From Actinoplanes flavus (GTDB lineage: Bacteria; Actinomycetota; Actinomycetes; Mycobacteriales; Micromonosporaceae), in NCBI RefSeq assembly GCF_017592555.1, contig NZ_JAGFNS010000001.1, positions 147,561-211,560 of the forward strand: a DNA stretch of 64,000 bases. Direction: 5' to 3'. A model generated the notes under the pieces. It was not told the DNA's origin. It worked only from the letters and a program-made list of their open reading frames with translations, and made no database searches. Below, in pieces: positions 36,572-47,325 of the stretch. The position numbers were made by a program, and so were the translations under genes. Numbering within the stretch: position 1 is the first letter of the stretch; each line of letters begins with the position of its first letter.

Positions 36572-37525
36572 GTGACGACTGACTTCGCGATTCGATACGG
36601 CGAGCATGTGACCCGTGCCCGCCGGGACGGCCGGCCGGTGGTGGCGCTGGAGAGCACGATCATCTCCCACGGCCTGCCGCACCCCGACAACATCCGGGTG
36701 GCCCGGGAGATCGAACAGGCCGTCCGGGACAACGGCGCGGTCCCGGCCACCATCGGCATGATCGGCGGCGAGGTGATCGTCGGGCTGGAGGACCATCAGG
36801 TCGAGCGGCTGGCGTCGGCCGAGTCGGTGGCCAAGCTCTCGGTGCGGGACCTGGCCGTCGCCGCGGCCCGGCGCGCCGACGGGGCGACCACGGTGGCGGC
36901 CACCAGCGCGATCGCCGCGGCCGCGGGCATCGGGGTGTTCGCCACCGGCGGCCTCGGCGGGGTGCACCGCGAGGCGAACGTCACGTACGACGAGTCGGCC
37001 GACCTCACGGCGCTTGCCCGTACCCCCATCGTGGTGGTCTGCGCCGGGGTCAAGTCGATCCTCGACGTGGGCGCCACCCTGGAGCGGCTGGAGACGCTGG
37101 GCGTGTCGGTGGCCGGCTTCCGCACCCGGCGCTTCCCCGGCTTCTTCATCACCGACGGCGGCTTCGACCTGGACTGGCAGCTGGACTCGCCGGAGCAGGT
37201 GGCCGACTTCATCCGGGCCCGGGCCGAGCAGGGCGTCTCCGAGGGGGCGCTGGTGCTGGCCAACCCGCTGCCCACCGACGAGCAGCTGGACCCGGCACTG
37301 CACGACCGGACCCTGGCGACCGGCCTGAACCTGCTCGCCGAGCAGAACATCACCGGCAAGGCGGTCACGCCGTTCCTGCTCGGCCACTTCCACTCCAGCA
37401 CCGAGGGCCGGAGCCTGGCGGTCAACATCCGGATCATCCTGCGCAACGCCGCGCTGGCCGCGCGGATCGCGGTGGCCACCAGCAGCGGGTCGTCCGCGCC
37501 GGTCGGATTCGCCGTCCCGGCGTGA
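36572..37525 (+). CDS. psuG: Pseudouridine-5'-phosphate glycosidase
   Basis: PsuG cleaves pseudouridine 5'-phosphate to uracil and ribose 5-phosphate. The 317-residue protein shows VALESTIISHGLPHPDN, IGMIGGEVIVGL, KLSVRDL, the active-site FATGGLGGVHREA, CAGVKSILDVGATLERLETLGV, and NPLPTDEQLD. TACGGT at 36559-36564 lies 7 bases before the GTG, consistent with a leaderless mRNA. The following kinase gene overlaps by 4 bases, completing a pseudouridine salvage pair. Not part of the conserved mycobacterial order. Confidence 0.94.
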   Translation: MTTDFAIRYGEHVTRARRDGRPVVALESTIISHGLPHPDNIRVAREIEQAVRDNGAVPATIGMIGGEVIVGLEDHQVERLASAESVAKLSVRDLAVAAARRADGATTVAATSAIAAAAGIGVFATGGLGGVHREANVTYDESADLTALARTPIVVVCAGVKSILDVGATLERLETLGVSVAGFRTRRFPGFFITDGGFDLDWQLDSPEQVADFIRARAEQGVSEGALVLANPLPTDEQLDPALHDRTLATGLNLLAEQNITGKAVTPFLLGHFHSSTEGRSLAVNIRIILRNAALAARIAVATSSGSSAPVGFAVPA

Positions 37526-38487
37526 CCGCGGCCCGCCGGACGGATCCGGCCGGCTCCCCGGCTGGTCTCCGGGCGCCCGGGACGTCTCCCCGGGCCGGCC
37601 GGGGTCTGGTGATCGTCGGCGATCTGGTCACCGACGTCCTGGTCGAGCACCACGGGCCGATCCGGGCCGGCTCGGACACCGACGCGACGATCCGGATCGC
37701 CGGTGGCGGCCAGGCCGCGAACACGGCCGCCTGGCTGGCCCACGCCGGCCGGGCGGTCACCCTGGTCGCGGCGGTCGGCGACGACCAGGCCGGCCGGGAC
37801 CGGGTCGCCGAACTGGAGGCGGCCGGGGTGTCCTGCGCCGTCCGGGTCCATCCGGACGCCGCGACCGGCAGCGTGGTGGTGCTCACCCAGGCCGCCGAAC
37901 GCACCATGATCACCGATCGGGGCGCGTCGCTGCTGCTCGATCCGGACCACGTCACCGCGGCGGTCACGGCCGTGCCGGCCGACGGCCACCTGCATCTCTC
38001 CGGCTATCCCCTGCTGCACTCCGGGTCGCGCCCGGCGGGCCTCGCCGCCCTCACCGCCGCGGCCGCGAGAGGACTCACGGTGAGCGTCGACGCGGCCTCG
38101 GCGGCCCCCTTGCGCGACGTCGGGGCCGATCTCTTCCTGGCCTGGGTACGGGGAATCGACCTGCTCCTGTGCAACGCCGCCGAGGCCGAGGTGCTCGCCG
38201 GGCCGGGCAGTCCCGCCGAACAGGCGGAACGGCTCGCCCGGCAGGTCCGCAACGTGGTCGTCAAACGCGGCGCGGACGGGGCGCTCTGGCACGGGCCGGA
38301 CGGCGCCTTCCCGGTGGCGGCCGAGGCGGCGGCGGTGCGGGATCCCACCGGCGCGGGTGACGCCTTCGCGGCCGGGCTGCTCGCGGCGTGGTGCTCGGGC
38401 GCCGGGCCGGAGGCGTCGCTGCGGGCGGGCACCGTGCTGGGGGCGACCGCGGTGTCCGGAGCCGGGGCGCGGCCGGCGATCCGCTGA
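37522..38487 (+). CDS. PfkB-family carbohydrate kinase, probable pseudouridine kinase
   Basis: A 321-residue ribokinase-family kinase. It has the N-terminal sugar-binding GGGQAANTAAWLAHAG, the VGDDQAGRD motif and the PfkB signature DPTGAGDAFAAGLLAAW with the catalytic Asp. The first 28 residues are Pro/Arg-rich and may not be conserved, so the start could lie later. Because its GTG overlaps the psuG stop, the likely substrate is pseudouridine, whose 5'-phosphate is then cleaved by PsuG. The substrate is inferred from context; other nucleosides or ribose are possible. Confidence 0.87.
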   Translation: MTAARRTDPAGSPAGLRAPGTSPRAGRGLVIVGDLVTDVLVEHHGPIRAGSDTDATIRIAGGGQAANTAAWLAHAGRAVTLVAAVGDDQAGRDRVAELEAAGVSCAVRVHPDAATGSVVVLTQAAERTMITDRGASLLLDPDHVTAAVTAVPADGHLHLSGYPLLHSGSRPAGLAALTAAAARGLTVSVDAASAAPLRDVGADLFLAWVRGIDLLLCNAAEAEVLAGPGSPAEQAERLARQVRNVVVKRGADGALWHGPDGAFPVAAEAAAVRDPTGAGDAFAAGLLAAWCSGAGPEASLRAGTVLGATAVSGAGARPAIR

Positions 38488-38556
38488 ACGGCCGGGTGCG
38501 GCCGACGGGCGGGACCCGTGCAGGGCTCACCCGGCCGGCCGGCCCGCCTCTTTCGA

Positions 38557-38587
38557 CGATCGGGTGCGCGTACGGCGTACCCGATCG
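38557..38587 (+). terminator. Hairpin terminator after psuG-kinase operon
   Basis: A 9-bp perfect stem CGATCGGGT/ACCCGATCG encloses a GCGCGTACGGCGT segment that can itself partly pair. It lies 70 bases after the kinase stop, between convergent genes. Confidence 0.6.
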
Positions 38588-38628
38588 GGGCTGGGCGGAG
38601 ACGCGAAGCCGGCGGCGCGCCGCCGAGA

Positions 38629-39009
38629 TCAGTCGGTGCGGCCTCGCGTCTCCTCGACCACCTCGGCGTCGATGGTGATGTGGTCCGGCTCGGGGGCCGG
38701 CTGGGTGAGGGCGCGCCGGGTGTCCTCCCGGGCCGCGGCGTCGGCGGCCCGCTCGGCCTTGCTCTTGGGTGGCCGGTCGTTCGCGATCAGCACCGCCATC
38801 CAGGGCAGGAGGACCATGCCGAGCGCGCAGAGGGCCAGCCACAGCGGGAGCAACGGGACCCGGGCGCTGATCAGGATCGCGCCGAGGATCAGGCATCCGG
38901 CACGCACCGACATCATGGTGACGTAGCGGATCTGCCGGCTGCGGAGCTGGTCCTCCTGGCTGGTGGCGGCGTCGGTGATCAACACCGGACGCTCCGGGTG
39001 TCTCTTCAC
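38629..39009 (-). CDS. DUF3099 family membrane protein
   Basis: A 126-residue protein with [37 protein letters not shown] at the start and two transmembrane helices ([20 protein letters not shown] and [21 protein letters not shown]), followed by [12 protein letters not shown] and a charged tail. This matches DUF3099, an actinobacterial family of unknown function. It is separated by 67 bases from the upstream HhH-GPD gene on the same strand. Confidence 0.85.
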   Translation of the reverse strand: MKRHPERPVLITDAATSQEDQLRSRQIRYVTMMSVRAGCLILGAILISARVPLLPLWLALCALGMVLLPWMAVLIANDRPPKSKAERAADAAAREDTRRALTQPAPEPDHITIDAEVVEETRGRTD

Positions 39010-39076
39010 GCGAGGTCTCCGATCGACCCCGCCATCCTCGCACCGGACGGGCCGTCCCGCCCACCGGGTCGGGACC

Positions 39077-39655
39077 TCAGGCCTCCTTGGCCGCTTTCGC
39101 CTCGGCCTTGGCCTGCTTCTTGTAGGCGCGCACCCGGGCCAGCGAGTCGGCGTCGACGATGTCGGCCACCGACCGGTACGACCCCTCCTCGCCGTAGCCG
39201 CCGGCCGCCTCCCGCCAGCCCTCCGGCCGCACGTCGTAGAGCTTGCCGAGCAGCGCCACGAAGATCTGCGCCTTCTGCTTGCCGAAGCCGGGCAGGGCGA
39301 GGATCCGGCGGTACAGCTCGGCGCCGGTCTTCGCGTCGCGCCACAGGTTCGCGGGGTCGCCGGCGTACTGGTCGGCGATGATCCGGCACACCTCCTGGGC
39401 CCGCACCGCCATCGCCTTGGGGAACCGGTGCAGGGCCGGCGGCTCGGCGAAGATCGCGATCAGCCGGTCGGGGTCGAAGTCGGCGATCTCGGTGGCGGTC
39501 GGCTCGTGCCCCAGCCGCTGCGCCAGCACCCACGGCGAGGTGAACGCCTTCTCCAGGGTGATCTGCTGGTCCAGCACGATACCCAGGGTCACGGCGAGCG
39601 GGTCGCGGTTCAGGAGGTCGTTGGCTTCGGCCGGGACCGGCAGGGAGAACGTCAC
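39077..39655 (-). CDS. HhH-GPD-type base-excision DNA repair protein
   Basis: A 192-residue protein with the helix-hairpin-helix glycosylase fold: [19 protein letters not shown] near the start, [16 protein letters not shown] in the middle and the hairpin [17 protein letters not shown] at about 118-134. I cannot assign a catalytic Lys/Asp pair with certainty; the C-terminus is Lys/Ala-rich ([13 protein letters not shown]). It probably binds damaged DNA; the lesion is unknown. GTG 39655 (VTFSLPVP) follows the convention of the family. Divergent from dtd. Confidence 0.8.
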   Translation of the reverse strand: MTFSLPVPAEANDLLNRDPLAVTLGIVLDQQITLEKAFTSPWVLAQRLGHEPTATEIADFDPDRLIAIFAEPPALHRFPKAMAVRAQEVCRIIADQYAGDPANLWRDAKTGAELYRRILALPGFGKQKAQIFVALLGKLYDVRPEGWREAAGGYGEEGSYRSVADIVDADSLARVRAYKKQAKAEAKAAKEA

Positions 39656-39697
39656 GCCCTCATGATGGCAGGTCGGGCTCCGGTACCGTCCACGGTC

Positions 39698-40117
39698 ATG
39701 CGCGCAGTGGTACAGACGGTGAGCCGGGCGAGTGTGACGGTCGGCGACGAGGTGGTCGGCAAGATCGAGGACGGTCTGCTGGTCCTGGTCGGGGTCACCC
39801 ACGACGACACCCCGGCCAAGGCCGCCGAACTGGCCCGCAAGACCTGGGAGCTGCGGGTGCTGGACGACCGGTCGGCCGCCGACGTGGGCGCGCCGGTCCT
39901 GGTGGTCAGCCAGTTCACCCTCTACGGCGACGCCCGCAAGGGCCGCCGCCCGAGCTGGAGCGCGGCCGCGCCGGCCGAGATCGCCGAGCCGCTCGTCGAG
40001 GAGTACGTGAAAGCACTGCGCGCCCGGGGAGCGACGGTCGAGACCGGCCGCTTCCGGGCGCACATGCTGGTGGAGAGTGTGAACGTGGGACCCTGCACGG
40101 TCCTGCTGGAGCTCTAG
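39698..40117 (+). CDS. dtd: D-aminoacyl-tRNA deacylase
   Basis: Dtd hydrolyses D-aminoacyl-tRNA, proofreading translation. The 139-residue protein has [44 protein letters not shown] (the SQFTL active-site motif) and the second motif NVGPCT. It is a few residues shorter than Escherichia coli Dtd before VLVVSQ. TACCGT at 39684-39689 lies 8 bases before the ATG, a leaderless layout. The stop shares a CTAG with the convergent spo0M gene. Confidence 0.93.
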   Translation: MRAVVQTVSRASVTVGDEVVGKIEDGLLVLVGVTHDDTPAKAAELARKTWELRVLDDRSAADVGAPVLVVSQFTLYGDARKGRRPSWSAAAPAEIAEPLVEEYVKALRARGATVETGRFRAHMLVESVNVGPCTVLLEL

Positions 40118-40902
40118 AAGAACAGCCCCCGGCGGGAGGCCGACTGGCGCAGCCACTGGTCCAGGCGCGACACCCAATCCACCTGGTCGGCGGTGGCGTA
40201 GTCGACGTCGAAGCTGCCGAACGCGTCGTGCCCCTCGGTGAAGACGCCGCCGCGCTTGTCCAGCTCCAGCACCACCTGGAGTTTCTGCGGCGTGGGCAGG
40301 AAGGTCAGCTCCAGCTGGTTGATGCCGCTCGCGTACTGCGGCGGCGGGTAGAACTCGATCTCCTGGTAGAACGGCAGGTGCTGCTCCACCCCGTAGACCC
40401 GGCCCTTCTCCACGTCGGCCTTGCTGAACCGGAAACCGATCTGGAGCAGCGCGTTGAGGATGCGCTCCTGGGCCGGCAGCGGATGCACGGCGACCGTGTC
40501 GAGATCCGACTTGTCGACGGCGCGGGCCACCTCCAGCTCGGTGGCGAGACCCATCGTCATGCCGTGCAGATGCTGCCCGTACACCTCGGTGATCGGGGTC
40601 TGCCACGGCACCTCGAAGCGGAACGGCACGTCGTGACGCACGCCCGGCTCGAGCTTGAACGAACCGGTCAGCCGCTGCCGCTGGAACTCCTGGTTCGACT
40701 GGTACTCACTGTCGCCGCTCTCCACCTCGACCCGGGTGGTCAGGGCGATCGCCACATATTCGATATCCACCGCGTGGTCGCCGCCGACCACGTGGACGTG
40801 CCCCTCGAGGAAGCCGCCCGGATAGGTGTTGGGGTTGGTCAGCACGGTGTCGACCGACGGCCCACCGACGCCGAGCGCTTGCAACATCTTCTTGAAGACC
40901 AC
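40114..40902 (-). CDS. Spo0M-like sporulation-control protein
   Basis: A 262-residue cytosolic protein of the Spo0M/SpoOM family (arrestin-like fold): [70 protein letters not shown] and [27 protein letters not shown]. In Bacillus Spo0M influences sporulation and cytokinesis; in actinomycetes the role is not settled. The GTG start has AGGAGGGGA upstream. It is divergent from sigB and shares a terminal CTAG with dtd. Confidence 0.9.
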   Translation of the reverse strand: MVFKKMLQALGVGGPSVDTVLTNPNTYPGGFLEGHVHVVGGDHAVDIEYVAIALTTRVEVESGDSEYQSNQEFQRQRLTGSFKLEPGVRHDVPFRFEVPWQTPITEVYGQHLHGMTMGLATELEVARAVDKSDLDTVAVHPLPAQERILNALLQIGFRFSKADVEKGRVYGVEQHLPFYQEIEFYPPPQYASGINQLELTFLPTPQKLQVVLELDKRGGVFTEGHDAFGSFDVDYATADQVDWVSRLDQWLRQSASRRGLFF

Positions 40903-41124
40903 GCAGATCCCCTCCTAGGGCCAAGCACATTATCGGCCTGCGGCAAGTGTCCCGGTGCCTCGAACGCCCGGGTTGTCGGCTTGACGACCACAGGGTTCTC
41001 CCCGATTCATGCCACCTGGACGCTGGCCTCACCTCCGCTTAACGCGCCTCGGACGAAGCTAGCCCTCACACCGGCACGCAGCGGCTGGTTCGCACGAGAC
41101 GTTATCGCGGGGAGGGGACTCAAA

Positions 41125-42126
<1,002 letters not shown>

Positions 42127-42129
42127 TCC

Positions 42130-44676
42130 TCAGACCCTCCGCAACCTCCGGGGGCCGGTGTCCGGCCGCGCCCCCGGGTCACCGAACTCGACGGCCGCGT
42201 GCAGGACGGTCCAGCCGTCCGGCCGGGCCAGCACCGGGTTCAGGGTCAGCGACCGGACCCGCGGGTGCTCGTCGGCCAGCCGGCCCACCCGCAGCAGCAG
42301 GTCGATCAGGGCGGCCCGGTCCACCGGCGTGGAGCCACGGTAGCCGTGCAGCAGCGGGGCCGCCCGGGGCTCGTCGACCAGCGCCTCGGCCGCGCGGTCG
42401 GTGAGCGGCGCGGCCCGCCAGGCCAGATCGCCGAGCAGCTCACTGGCCACACCGCCGAGCCCGAAACCGATCACCGGGCCGAACGCCGGGTCCTCGACCA
42501 TCTCGACGACACAGGCGACGCCCGGCGGCACCATGGTCTGCACCAGCACGTCCGGACCGAAGGCGCCGGCCAGTTCGCGGTACGCCGCGCGTACCCCCTC
42601 CTCTCCGGACAGGCCGAGGCGCACCGCGCCGAGGTCGATCCGATGGCGCAACGCACCGCCCGCCGCCTTGAGGGCGACCGGATAGCCCAGCTCGGCCGCC
42701 GCGGCGACCGCCGCGTCCCCGTCACCGGCCCGCACCGCCGGCACCACCGATATGCCGTAGGCGGCCAGCAGCCCGGCCGGGTCCTCCGCGGTCTCGGCGG
42801 CCACCGGATCCACGCCGGACAGCTCGGGCAGCACGCCCGGTGGGCGCCGCAGCCAGTCGGCGTAGTCGGCCACCCGGGACAGCGCGCGGACCGCCTCCTC
42901 GACCGACGGATAGCCGGGCACCCGCGGCGGGGCCTGCCCGAAGACCATCGTCGCGACGGTCGGCTTCTCCCCGGCCAGGGCCACGCTCGCCAGGGCCGCG
43001 GCGAAGTCGGCGTCCTCGTCGGCGTGCCGGCCGGGCACCGGCGGGGCGAAGACCACCAGCAGCGCGTCCACCCGGTCGTCGACGGCCGCGTCGGCCAGCG
43101 CGTCGGCGAGATCGTGCGCGCCGGCGTCCGGACCGGTGTCCAGCGGGTAGCCGTCGGCCACCAGAAGACCGGCCGACCGGCAGGCGACCACGGCCAGCTC
43201 GGCGAGCGCCGACGAGTTGCCGACCACGGCGACCCGCCGGCCGGCCGGCAGCGGCTGGTGGGCCAGGATCATGCCGACGTCGAAGAGCTCCTGCACCGTG
43301 TCGACCCGGATGACGCCGGAGCGGGCGAACAGGGCGGTCACCGCGTGCGCGTCCGGGCCGGGCGTGTCGCCGGCCAGACCGGGCGGGCGGGTCGCCGAGG
43401 CCACCGCCACCACCGGCTTGACCCGGCTCATCCGGCGGGCCAGGCGGGCGAACTTGCGCGGGTTGCCGAAGGTCTCCAGGTAGAGCAGCACCACGTCGGT
43501 GCCGGGGTCGTCCTGCCAGTACTGGAGCAGGTCGTTGCCGGAGACGTCGGCGCGGTTGCCGGCCGACACGAAGCTGGACAGGCCCAGACCTCGGCGGTCG
43601 GCCTCGGCCAGCAGCGCCACGCCGAGCGCGCCGCTCTGGCTGAAGAAGCCGACCCGCCCGGCGGTCGGCAGGCGCGGGGAGAGGGTGGCGTTCAGGCGTA
43701 CCCCGGGGTCGGTGTTGGCGATCCCGAAGCTGCTCGGGCCCACCACGCGCAACCCCGCGGCCCGCGCGGCCTCGATCAGGCCGCGCTGCTGGGCGGCGCC
43801 GTCCGGGCCGGTCTCGGCGAAGCCGGCCGAGACCACCACCGCGCCGCCCGCTCCGGCGCGGGCCGCGTCGCGCCCGGCCTCGGCGACCCGGTCCGCGGGC
43901 ACGGCGATCAGGGCCAGGTCGATCGGGACACCGGCTTCCGAGGCCTTCCGGTACGCGGTGAGCCCGGCCACCCGCTCGGCGGACGGATGCACCGGGACGA
44001 TCTCGCCGGTGTAGCCGCCGTCGCGCAGGTTGCCCAGGATGTGCGCGCCGATCCCGTGGCCGGTGGCGCTGGCGCCGTAGACGGCGATGCCCCGGGGCGC
44101 CAGCAGCCGGGCGATCGACCGGGCCTCCGTGACGTGCTCGCGGGACTCCTGCACCTCACGGGACTTCTCGGTCGGCTCGATCGGGAAGCCCAGGTGGACC
44201 ACTCCGTCGGCGTAGCGGCGCTGCACCTGGTAGCCGGAGTCGCCGAAGACCCGCAGCATGCCGCTGTTCTCCGGCAGCACCTCGGCCACGAACCGGGTGA
44301 TGCCGTGCTCGCGGGCCGCGTCGGCGAGATGCTCCAGCAGCACCGAGCCGATGCCCCGGCCCTGGAGCGCGTCCTCCACCACGAAGGCGACCTCGGCCTC
44401 CGGTGAGTCCGGGCCGAGCCGTTCGTACCGGCCGACCGCGGTGATCCGGCCGCCGGCGACGGTGACGAACGCCTCCCGGTCGCGATGGTCGACGTTCACG
44501 AACCGGTGCAGGTCGCGTTCCGGGATCCGGGGGTACGGCGAGAAGTAGCGGAGGTACCGGGTCCGGTCGCTCATCCGGGAGTGGAAGTCCACGATGGCCG
44601 GCGCGTCCTCCGGCCGGATCCGGCGCAGATGTGCCGTGGTGCCGTCGGAGAGCAGGACGTCCGCGCTGCGTTCCAC
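42130..44676 (-). CDS. Protein acetyltransferase of the GNAT / NDP-forming acyl-CoA synthetase-like type (PatA-like)
   Basis: An 848-residue multidomain protein. Residues 1-170 are a GNAT domain (EAEVAFVVEDALQGRGIGSVLLEHL). A CoA-binding domain follows at about 185-300 (RGIAVYGASATGHGIGAHILGNLRDGGY), then succinyl-CoA-synthetase-like domains with VGFFSQSGALGVALL, and an ATP-grasp domain from about 620. The last ATP-grasp motif reads SLTLNPV where active enzymes have an acidic E-x-D-x-N-P, suggesting the synthetase part is regulatory. Such Pat enzymes acetylate acyl-CoA synthetases; an N-terminal GNAT is the Streptomyces PatA arrangement. The GTG starts 2 bases after the AcuC-type deacetylase gene, giving a writer-eraser pair. 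Confidence 0.85.
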   Translation of the reverse strand: MERSADVLLSDGTTAHLRRIRPEDAPAIVDFHSRMSDRTRYLRYFSPYPRIPERDLHRFVNVDHRDREAFVTVAGGRITAVGRYERLGPDSPEAEVAFVVEDALQGRGIGSVLLEHLADAAREHGITRFVAEVLPENSGMLRVFGDSGYQVQRRYADGVVHLGFPIEPTEKSREVQESREHVTEARSIARLLAPRGIAVYGASATGHGIGAHILGNLRDGGYTGEIVPVHPSAERVAGLTAYRKASEAGVPIDLALIAVPADRVAEAGRDAARAGAGGAVVVSAGFAETGPDGAAQQRGLIEAARAAGLRVVGPSSFGIANTDPGVRLNATLSPRLPTAGRVGFFSQSGALGVALLAEADRRGLGLSSFVSAGNRADVSGNDLLQYWQDDPGTDVVLLYLETFGNPRKFARLARRMSRVKPVVAVASATRPPGLAGDTPGPDAHAVTALFARSGVIRVDTVQELFDVGMILAHQPLPAGRRVAVVGNSSALAELAVVACRSAGLLVADGYPLDTGPDAGAHDLADALADAAVDDRVDALLVVFAPPVPGRHADEDADFAAALASVALAGEKPTVATMVFGQAPPRVPGYPSVEEAVRALSRVADYADWLRRPPGVLPELSGVDPVAAETAEDPAGLLAAYGISVVPAVRAGDGDAAVAAAAELGYPVALKAAGGALRHRIDLGAVRLGLSGEEGVRAAYRELAGAFGPDVLVQTMVPPGVACVVEMVEDPAFGPVIGFGLGGVASELLGDLAWRAAPLTDRAAEALVDEPRAAPLLHGYRGSTPVDRAALIDLLLRVGRLADEHPRVRSLTLNPVLARPDGWTVLHAAVEFGDPGARPDTGPRRLRRV

Positions 44677-44678
44677 CG

Positions 44679-45869
44679 TCAGTCCCGGGGGTCGTGCGGG
44701 TCCAGGCCGTGCAGCGGGAAGACCGCCGTACGGGTGGCGAGGATCGCCCGGTCCACGGCGTCCTCGCTGGTCCCCGGCCAGGGCTCGACCGGTGGCTCGG
44801 CCCCGTCGGTCATCGTCTCCGGGACGGTGGTCCCCGGCCGGCGGGACCCGGCCAGCGCACGCCACGGCTGCGGGATCCGGGTCTGCGGGGGCAACGGGTC
44901 GCCGGTGACCACCGCGAGCAGGTGCGCCCAGGCCCGGGGCACCACCTCGACCAGGGCGTACCCTCCGCCGCCGGTGGCCACCCAGCGACCGTCGCAGACC
45001 TCGTCGGCCAGGGCCCGCATGGCGATGTACGCGGCGCGCTGGCCGTCCACCGACAGCCGCAGGTCGGCGAGCGGGTCGAGCCGGTGGGCGTCGGCGCCGC
45101 ACTGGCTGACGATGATCTCCGGGGCGAAGGCGCGGACCACCGACGGGACGATCGCGTGGAAGGCCCGCAGCCATCCGGCGTCGCCGGTGGACGGTGGCAG
45201 CGGCACGTTGACCGCGGTGCCCTCGGCGTTCGGCCCACCGATCTCGTCGGCGAACCCGGTGCCGGGGAACAGCGCCAGCGGGGTCTCGTGCAGGCTCACC
45301 GTGAGCACTCGTGGGTCGTCGTAGAAGGCGGCCTGCACCCCGTCGCCGTGGTGCACGTCGACGTCGATGTACGCCACCCGCCGCGCCCCGTTCTCCAGCA
45401 GCCAGGCGATCGCCACCGCCGGGTCGTTGTAGACGCAGAATCCGGCGGCCCGGGCCGGCATGGCGTGGTGCAGCCCACCGGCCACGTTGACCGCACGACG
45501 GGCCGCACCGTGCCAGACGGCCTGCGCGGCGGCCAGGGTGGCGCCGCAGATCCGGGCGGAGGCCTGGTGCATGTCGTCGAAGACGGGGTTGTCCGGTGTG
45601 TTCAGTCCCCAGCCCGTGAAGAAAGGATCTATCGGGGCGAGACGGACGGCGTCCAGATAGTCGGCGCGGTGCACCCGGGTGAGATCGAGATCACTGGCCG
45701 GCTCGGGAGTGATCATCTGAACGCCGGGACGGTCCAGAACGCCTAATTCGCGGGCGAGTGCCATGGTGAGTTCCACTCGCACCGGATTGAGCGGATGGTC
45801 GCCCATGTCATAGTCCAGCAGGGCACTGTCCCAGACCACCGCCGCCACGTCGTCCGCCATGACCGTCAT
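44679..45869 (-). CDS. acuC: AcuC-type protein deacetylase (class I/II histone deacetylase family)
   Basis: A zinc-dependent deacetylase of about 396 residues. The active site is complete: NVAGGLHHAMPARAAGFCVYND, the zinc ligands in YIDVDVHHGDGVQ, SQCGADAHRLDPLADL and VATGGGGYA. Bacterial AcuC reactivates acetyl-CoA synthetase by removing acetyl groups placed by Pat-type enzymes; the next gene encodes such an acetyltransferase, so the pair probably sets the acetylation state of acyl-CoA synthetases. Start uncertain: ATG 45869 is used; ATG 45860 and GTG 45884 are in frame. Divergent from ideR. Confidence 0.9.
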   Translation of the reverse strand: MTVMADDVAAVVWDSALLDYDMGDHPLNPVRVELTMALARELGVLDRPGVQMITPEPASDLDLTRVHRADYLDAVRLAPIDPFFTGWGLNTPDNPVFDDMHQASARICGATLAAAQAVWHGAARRAVNVAGGLHHAMPARAAGFCVYNDPAVAIAWLLENGARRVAYIDVDVHHGDGVQAAFYDDPRVLTVSLHETPLALFPGTGFADEIGGPNAEGTAVNVPLPPSTGDAGWLRAFHAIVPSVVRAFAPEIIVSQCGADAHRLDPLADLRLSVDGQRAAYIAMRALADEVCDGRWVATGGGGYALVEVVPRAWAHLLAVVTGDPLPPQTRIPQPWRALAGSRRPGTTVPETMTDGAEPPVEPWPGTSEDAVDRAILATRTAVFPLHGLDPHDPRD

Positions 45870-46014
45870 GCTGCCATGTGACACCGTCCCCCGGACGGGC
45901 GCGACGTGCCGTTAGCACAGGTGTTCCGGCGTCGGGTAGGGTCGGACGGCACCTGTCCGGGGCGGAGGTCAACCCCCCGCAACGCGTTATTATCGCTGCT
46001 GGGAGGACCGCATC

Positions 46015-46698
46015 GTGAACGATCTCGTCGATACCACCGAGATGTACCTTCGCACCATCCTCGAGCTCGAGGAAGAGGGTGTGCCCGCACTTCGCGCCCG
46101 GATCGCCGAGCGCCTGCATCAGAGCGGTCCCACGGTCAGCCAGACCGTCGCCCGGATGGAACGGGACGGCCTGCTCACCGTCGAGGGCGACCGTCATCTC
46201 GTCCTGACCGAGCTGGGCCGCACCAGCGCCGTCGCGGTCATGCGCAAGCACCGCCTCGCCGAGCTGCTGCTCGTCAACGTCATCGGCATGCCCTACGAGG
46301 AGGCCCACGAGGAGGCCTGCCGGTGGGAGCACGTGATGAGCGACTCCGTCGAGAAGCGGGTCTACGAGCTGCTCAACAAGCCGACCCGCTCACCGTACGG
46401 TAACCCGATCCCCGGCCTCGAACAGCTCGGCGCCGTGGACGACGCCGCCGAGGTCCTCACCCGGGGCGAGCGCAACCTCGCCTTCCCCGGCCTGAGCGGC
46501 AGCGTCGAGATCCGCCGCATCTGCGAGAGCGTGCAGACCAACTCGGACGTGCTGCGCCAGCTGCACGCCGCCGGCATCAACCCGGGCACGACGGTGACCG
46601 TGGCGCAGGAGCGCGACGGCGTGACCATCGACCGCTCCGGCGACAAGATCCGGCTGCCGCGCGAGGTGGCGTCCCGGGTGTTCGTCGCCGCCCGCTAG
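46015..46698 (+). CDS. ideR: Iron-dependent transcriptional repressor IdeR/DtxR
   Basis: A 227-residue DtxR-family repressor. The DNA-binding helix is SGPTVSQTVARMERDGLL (38-55). The metal ligands known from DtxR/IdeR are all in place: Met10, His79, Glu83, His98, Cys102, Glu105 and His106 (HEEACRWEHVMSD). A C-terminal SH3-like domain begins at about 150. With Fe(II) it represses siderophore and uptake genes. GTG 46015 has GGGAGGA 7 bases upstream. No canonical iron box is visible before the gene. It shares a terminal CTAG with the convergent lipoprotein gene. Confidence 0.95.
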   Translation: MNDLVDTTEMYLRTILELEEEGVPALRARIAERLHQSGPTVSQTVARMERDGLLTVEGDRHLVLTELGRTSAVAVMRKHRLAELLLVNVIGMPYEEAHEEACRWEHVMSDSVEKRVYELLNKPTRSPYGNPIPGLEQLGAVDDAAEVLTRGERNLAFPGLSGSVEIRRICESVQTNSDVLRQLHAAGINPGTTVTVAQERDGVTIDRSGDKIRLPREVASRVFVAAR

Positions 46699-47255
46699 CC
46701 GTTGGTGGTGCTCAGGGCCTTGGCGAGTTCGAGCAGCTTCGCGTTCATGTCCTTCACCTCGGCCGCCGGCGCGTCCTTGGCGAAGGTGAAGCGCAACGTC
46801 TGAAGCTGCTTGGCCTCGCTGAGCCAGCCGATCTCCACGGCCGGCCCGTGGGCCGCGGTGGCCTTCATGGTGAGCCGGTAACCGGCACGCCCCAGGCCAC
46901 TCAGCTTCGTCGCCTTCGCCGGCATCCGCTCGCTCAGGAAGATGTCGGCGTTCGCCTTCGTGGTCTCCACCACCGACAGCGTCAGATCCGGCCAGGCGGC
47001 CTCCAGCGTCTGCACCACACAGCTCGACGTGTCCTGCACCTGGTCCGAGGCGGCCACCGCGAAACGCACACCGGTGGTCTGCTCGATGAGCTCGTAATCC
47101 CACAGGATGCAGGCCCCGCCGGCCGCCGCCGCGGGCTCCTCCACGATCTCCTCGGCCGGAGCCGACGCGGTGACCACGGTGGTGTCCCCACCGTTCTGGC
47201 AGCCCGCGGCGGCGAGCAACACCACGGCGCCGAGCAGAGCCAAACGCGTACGCAC
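46695..47255 (-). CDS. Putative lipoprotein
   Basis: A 186-residue protein with a lipoprotein signal: positively charged MRTRLALL, a hydrophobic core and the lipobox AAAGC at about 15-19. The mature part begins with a short acidic linker and contains Cys in GGACILWDY and TSSCVVQTLE, a possible disulfide. No known domain is recognised; function unknown. The stop shares a CTAG with ideR. No clear partner lies upstream; the next gene on this strand begins about 70 bases further on and is a different, cytosolic type. Confidence 0.75.
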   Translation of the reverse strand: MRTRLALLGAVVLLAAAGCQNGGDTTVVTASAPAEEIVEEPAAAAGGACILWDYELIEQTTGVRFAVAASDQVQDTSSCVVQTLEAAWPDLTLSVVETTKANADIFLSERMPAKATKLSGLGRAGYRLTMKATAAHGPAVEIGWLSEAKQLQTLRFTFAKDAPAAEVKDMNAKLLELAKALSTTNG

Positions 47256-47325
47256 TAAGCGATCCTTCCCGGGGAACGAGCGGACACACCGTACTGGGCG
47301 GCCCGGTGGCAGCGGAAGAGGGTGA

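Noticed and set aside
45870..46014. An iron box in front of ideR
   Set aside because: No TTAGGTTAGGCTAACCTAA-like dyad is present; autoregulation by IdeR cannot be claimed.
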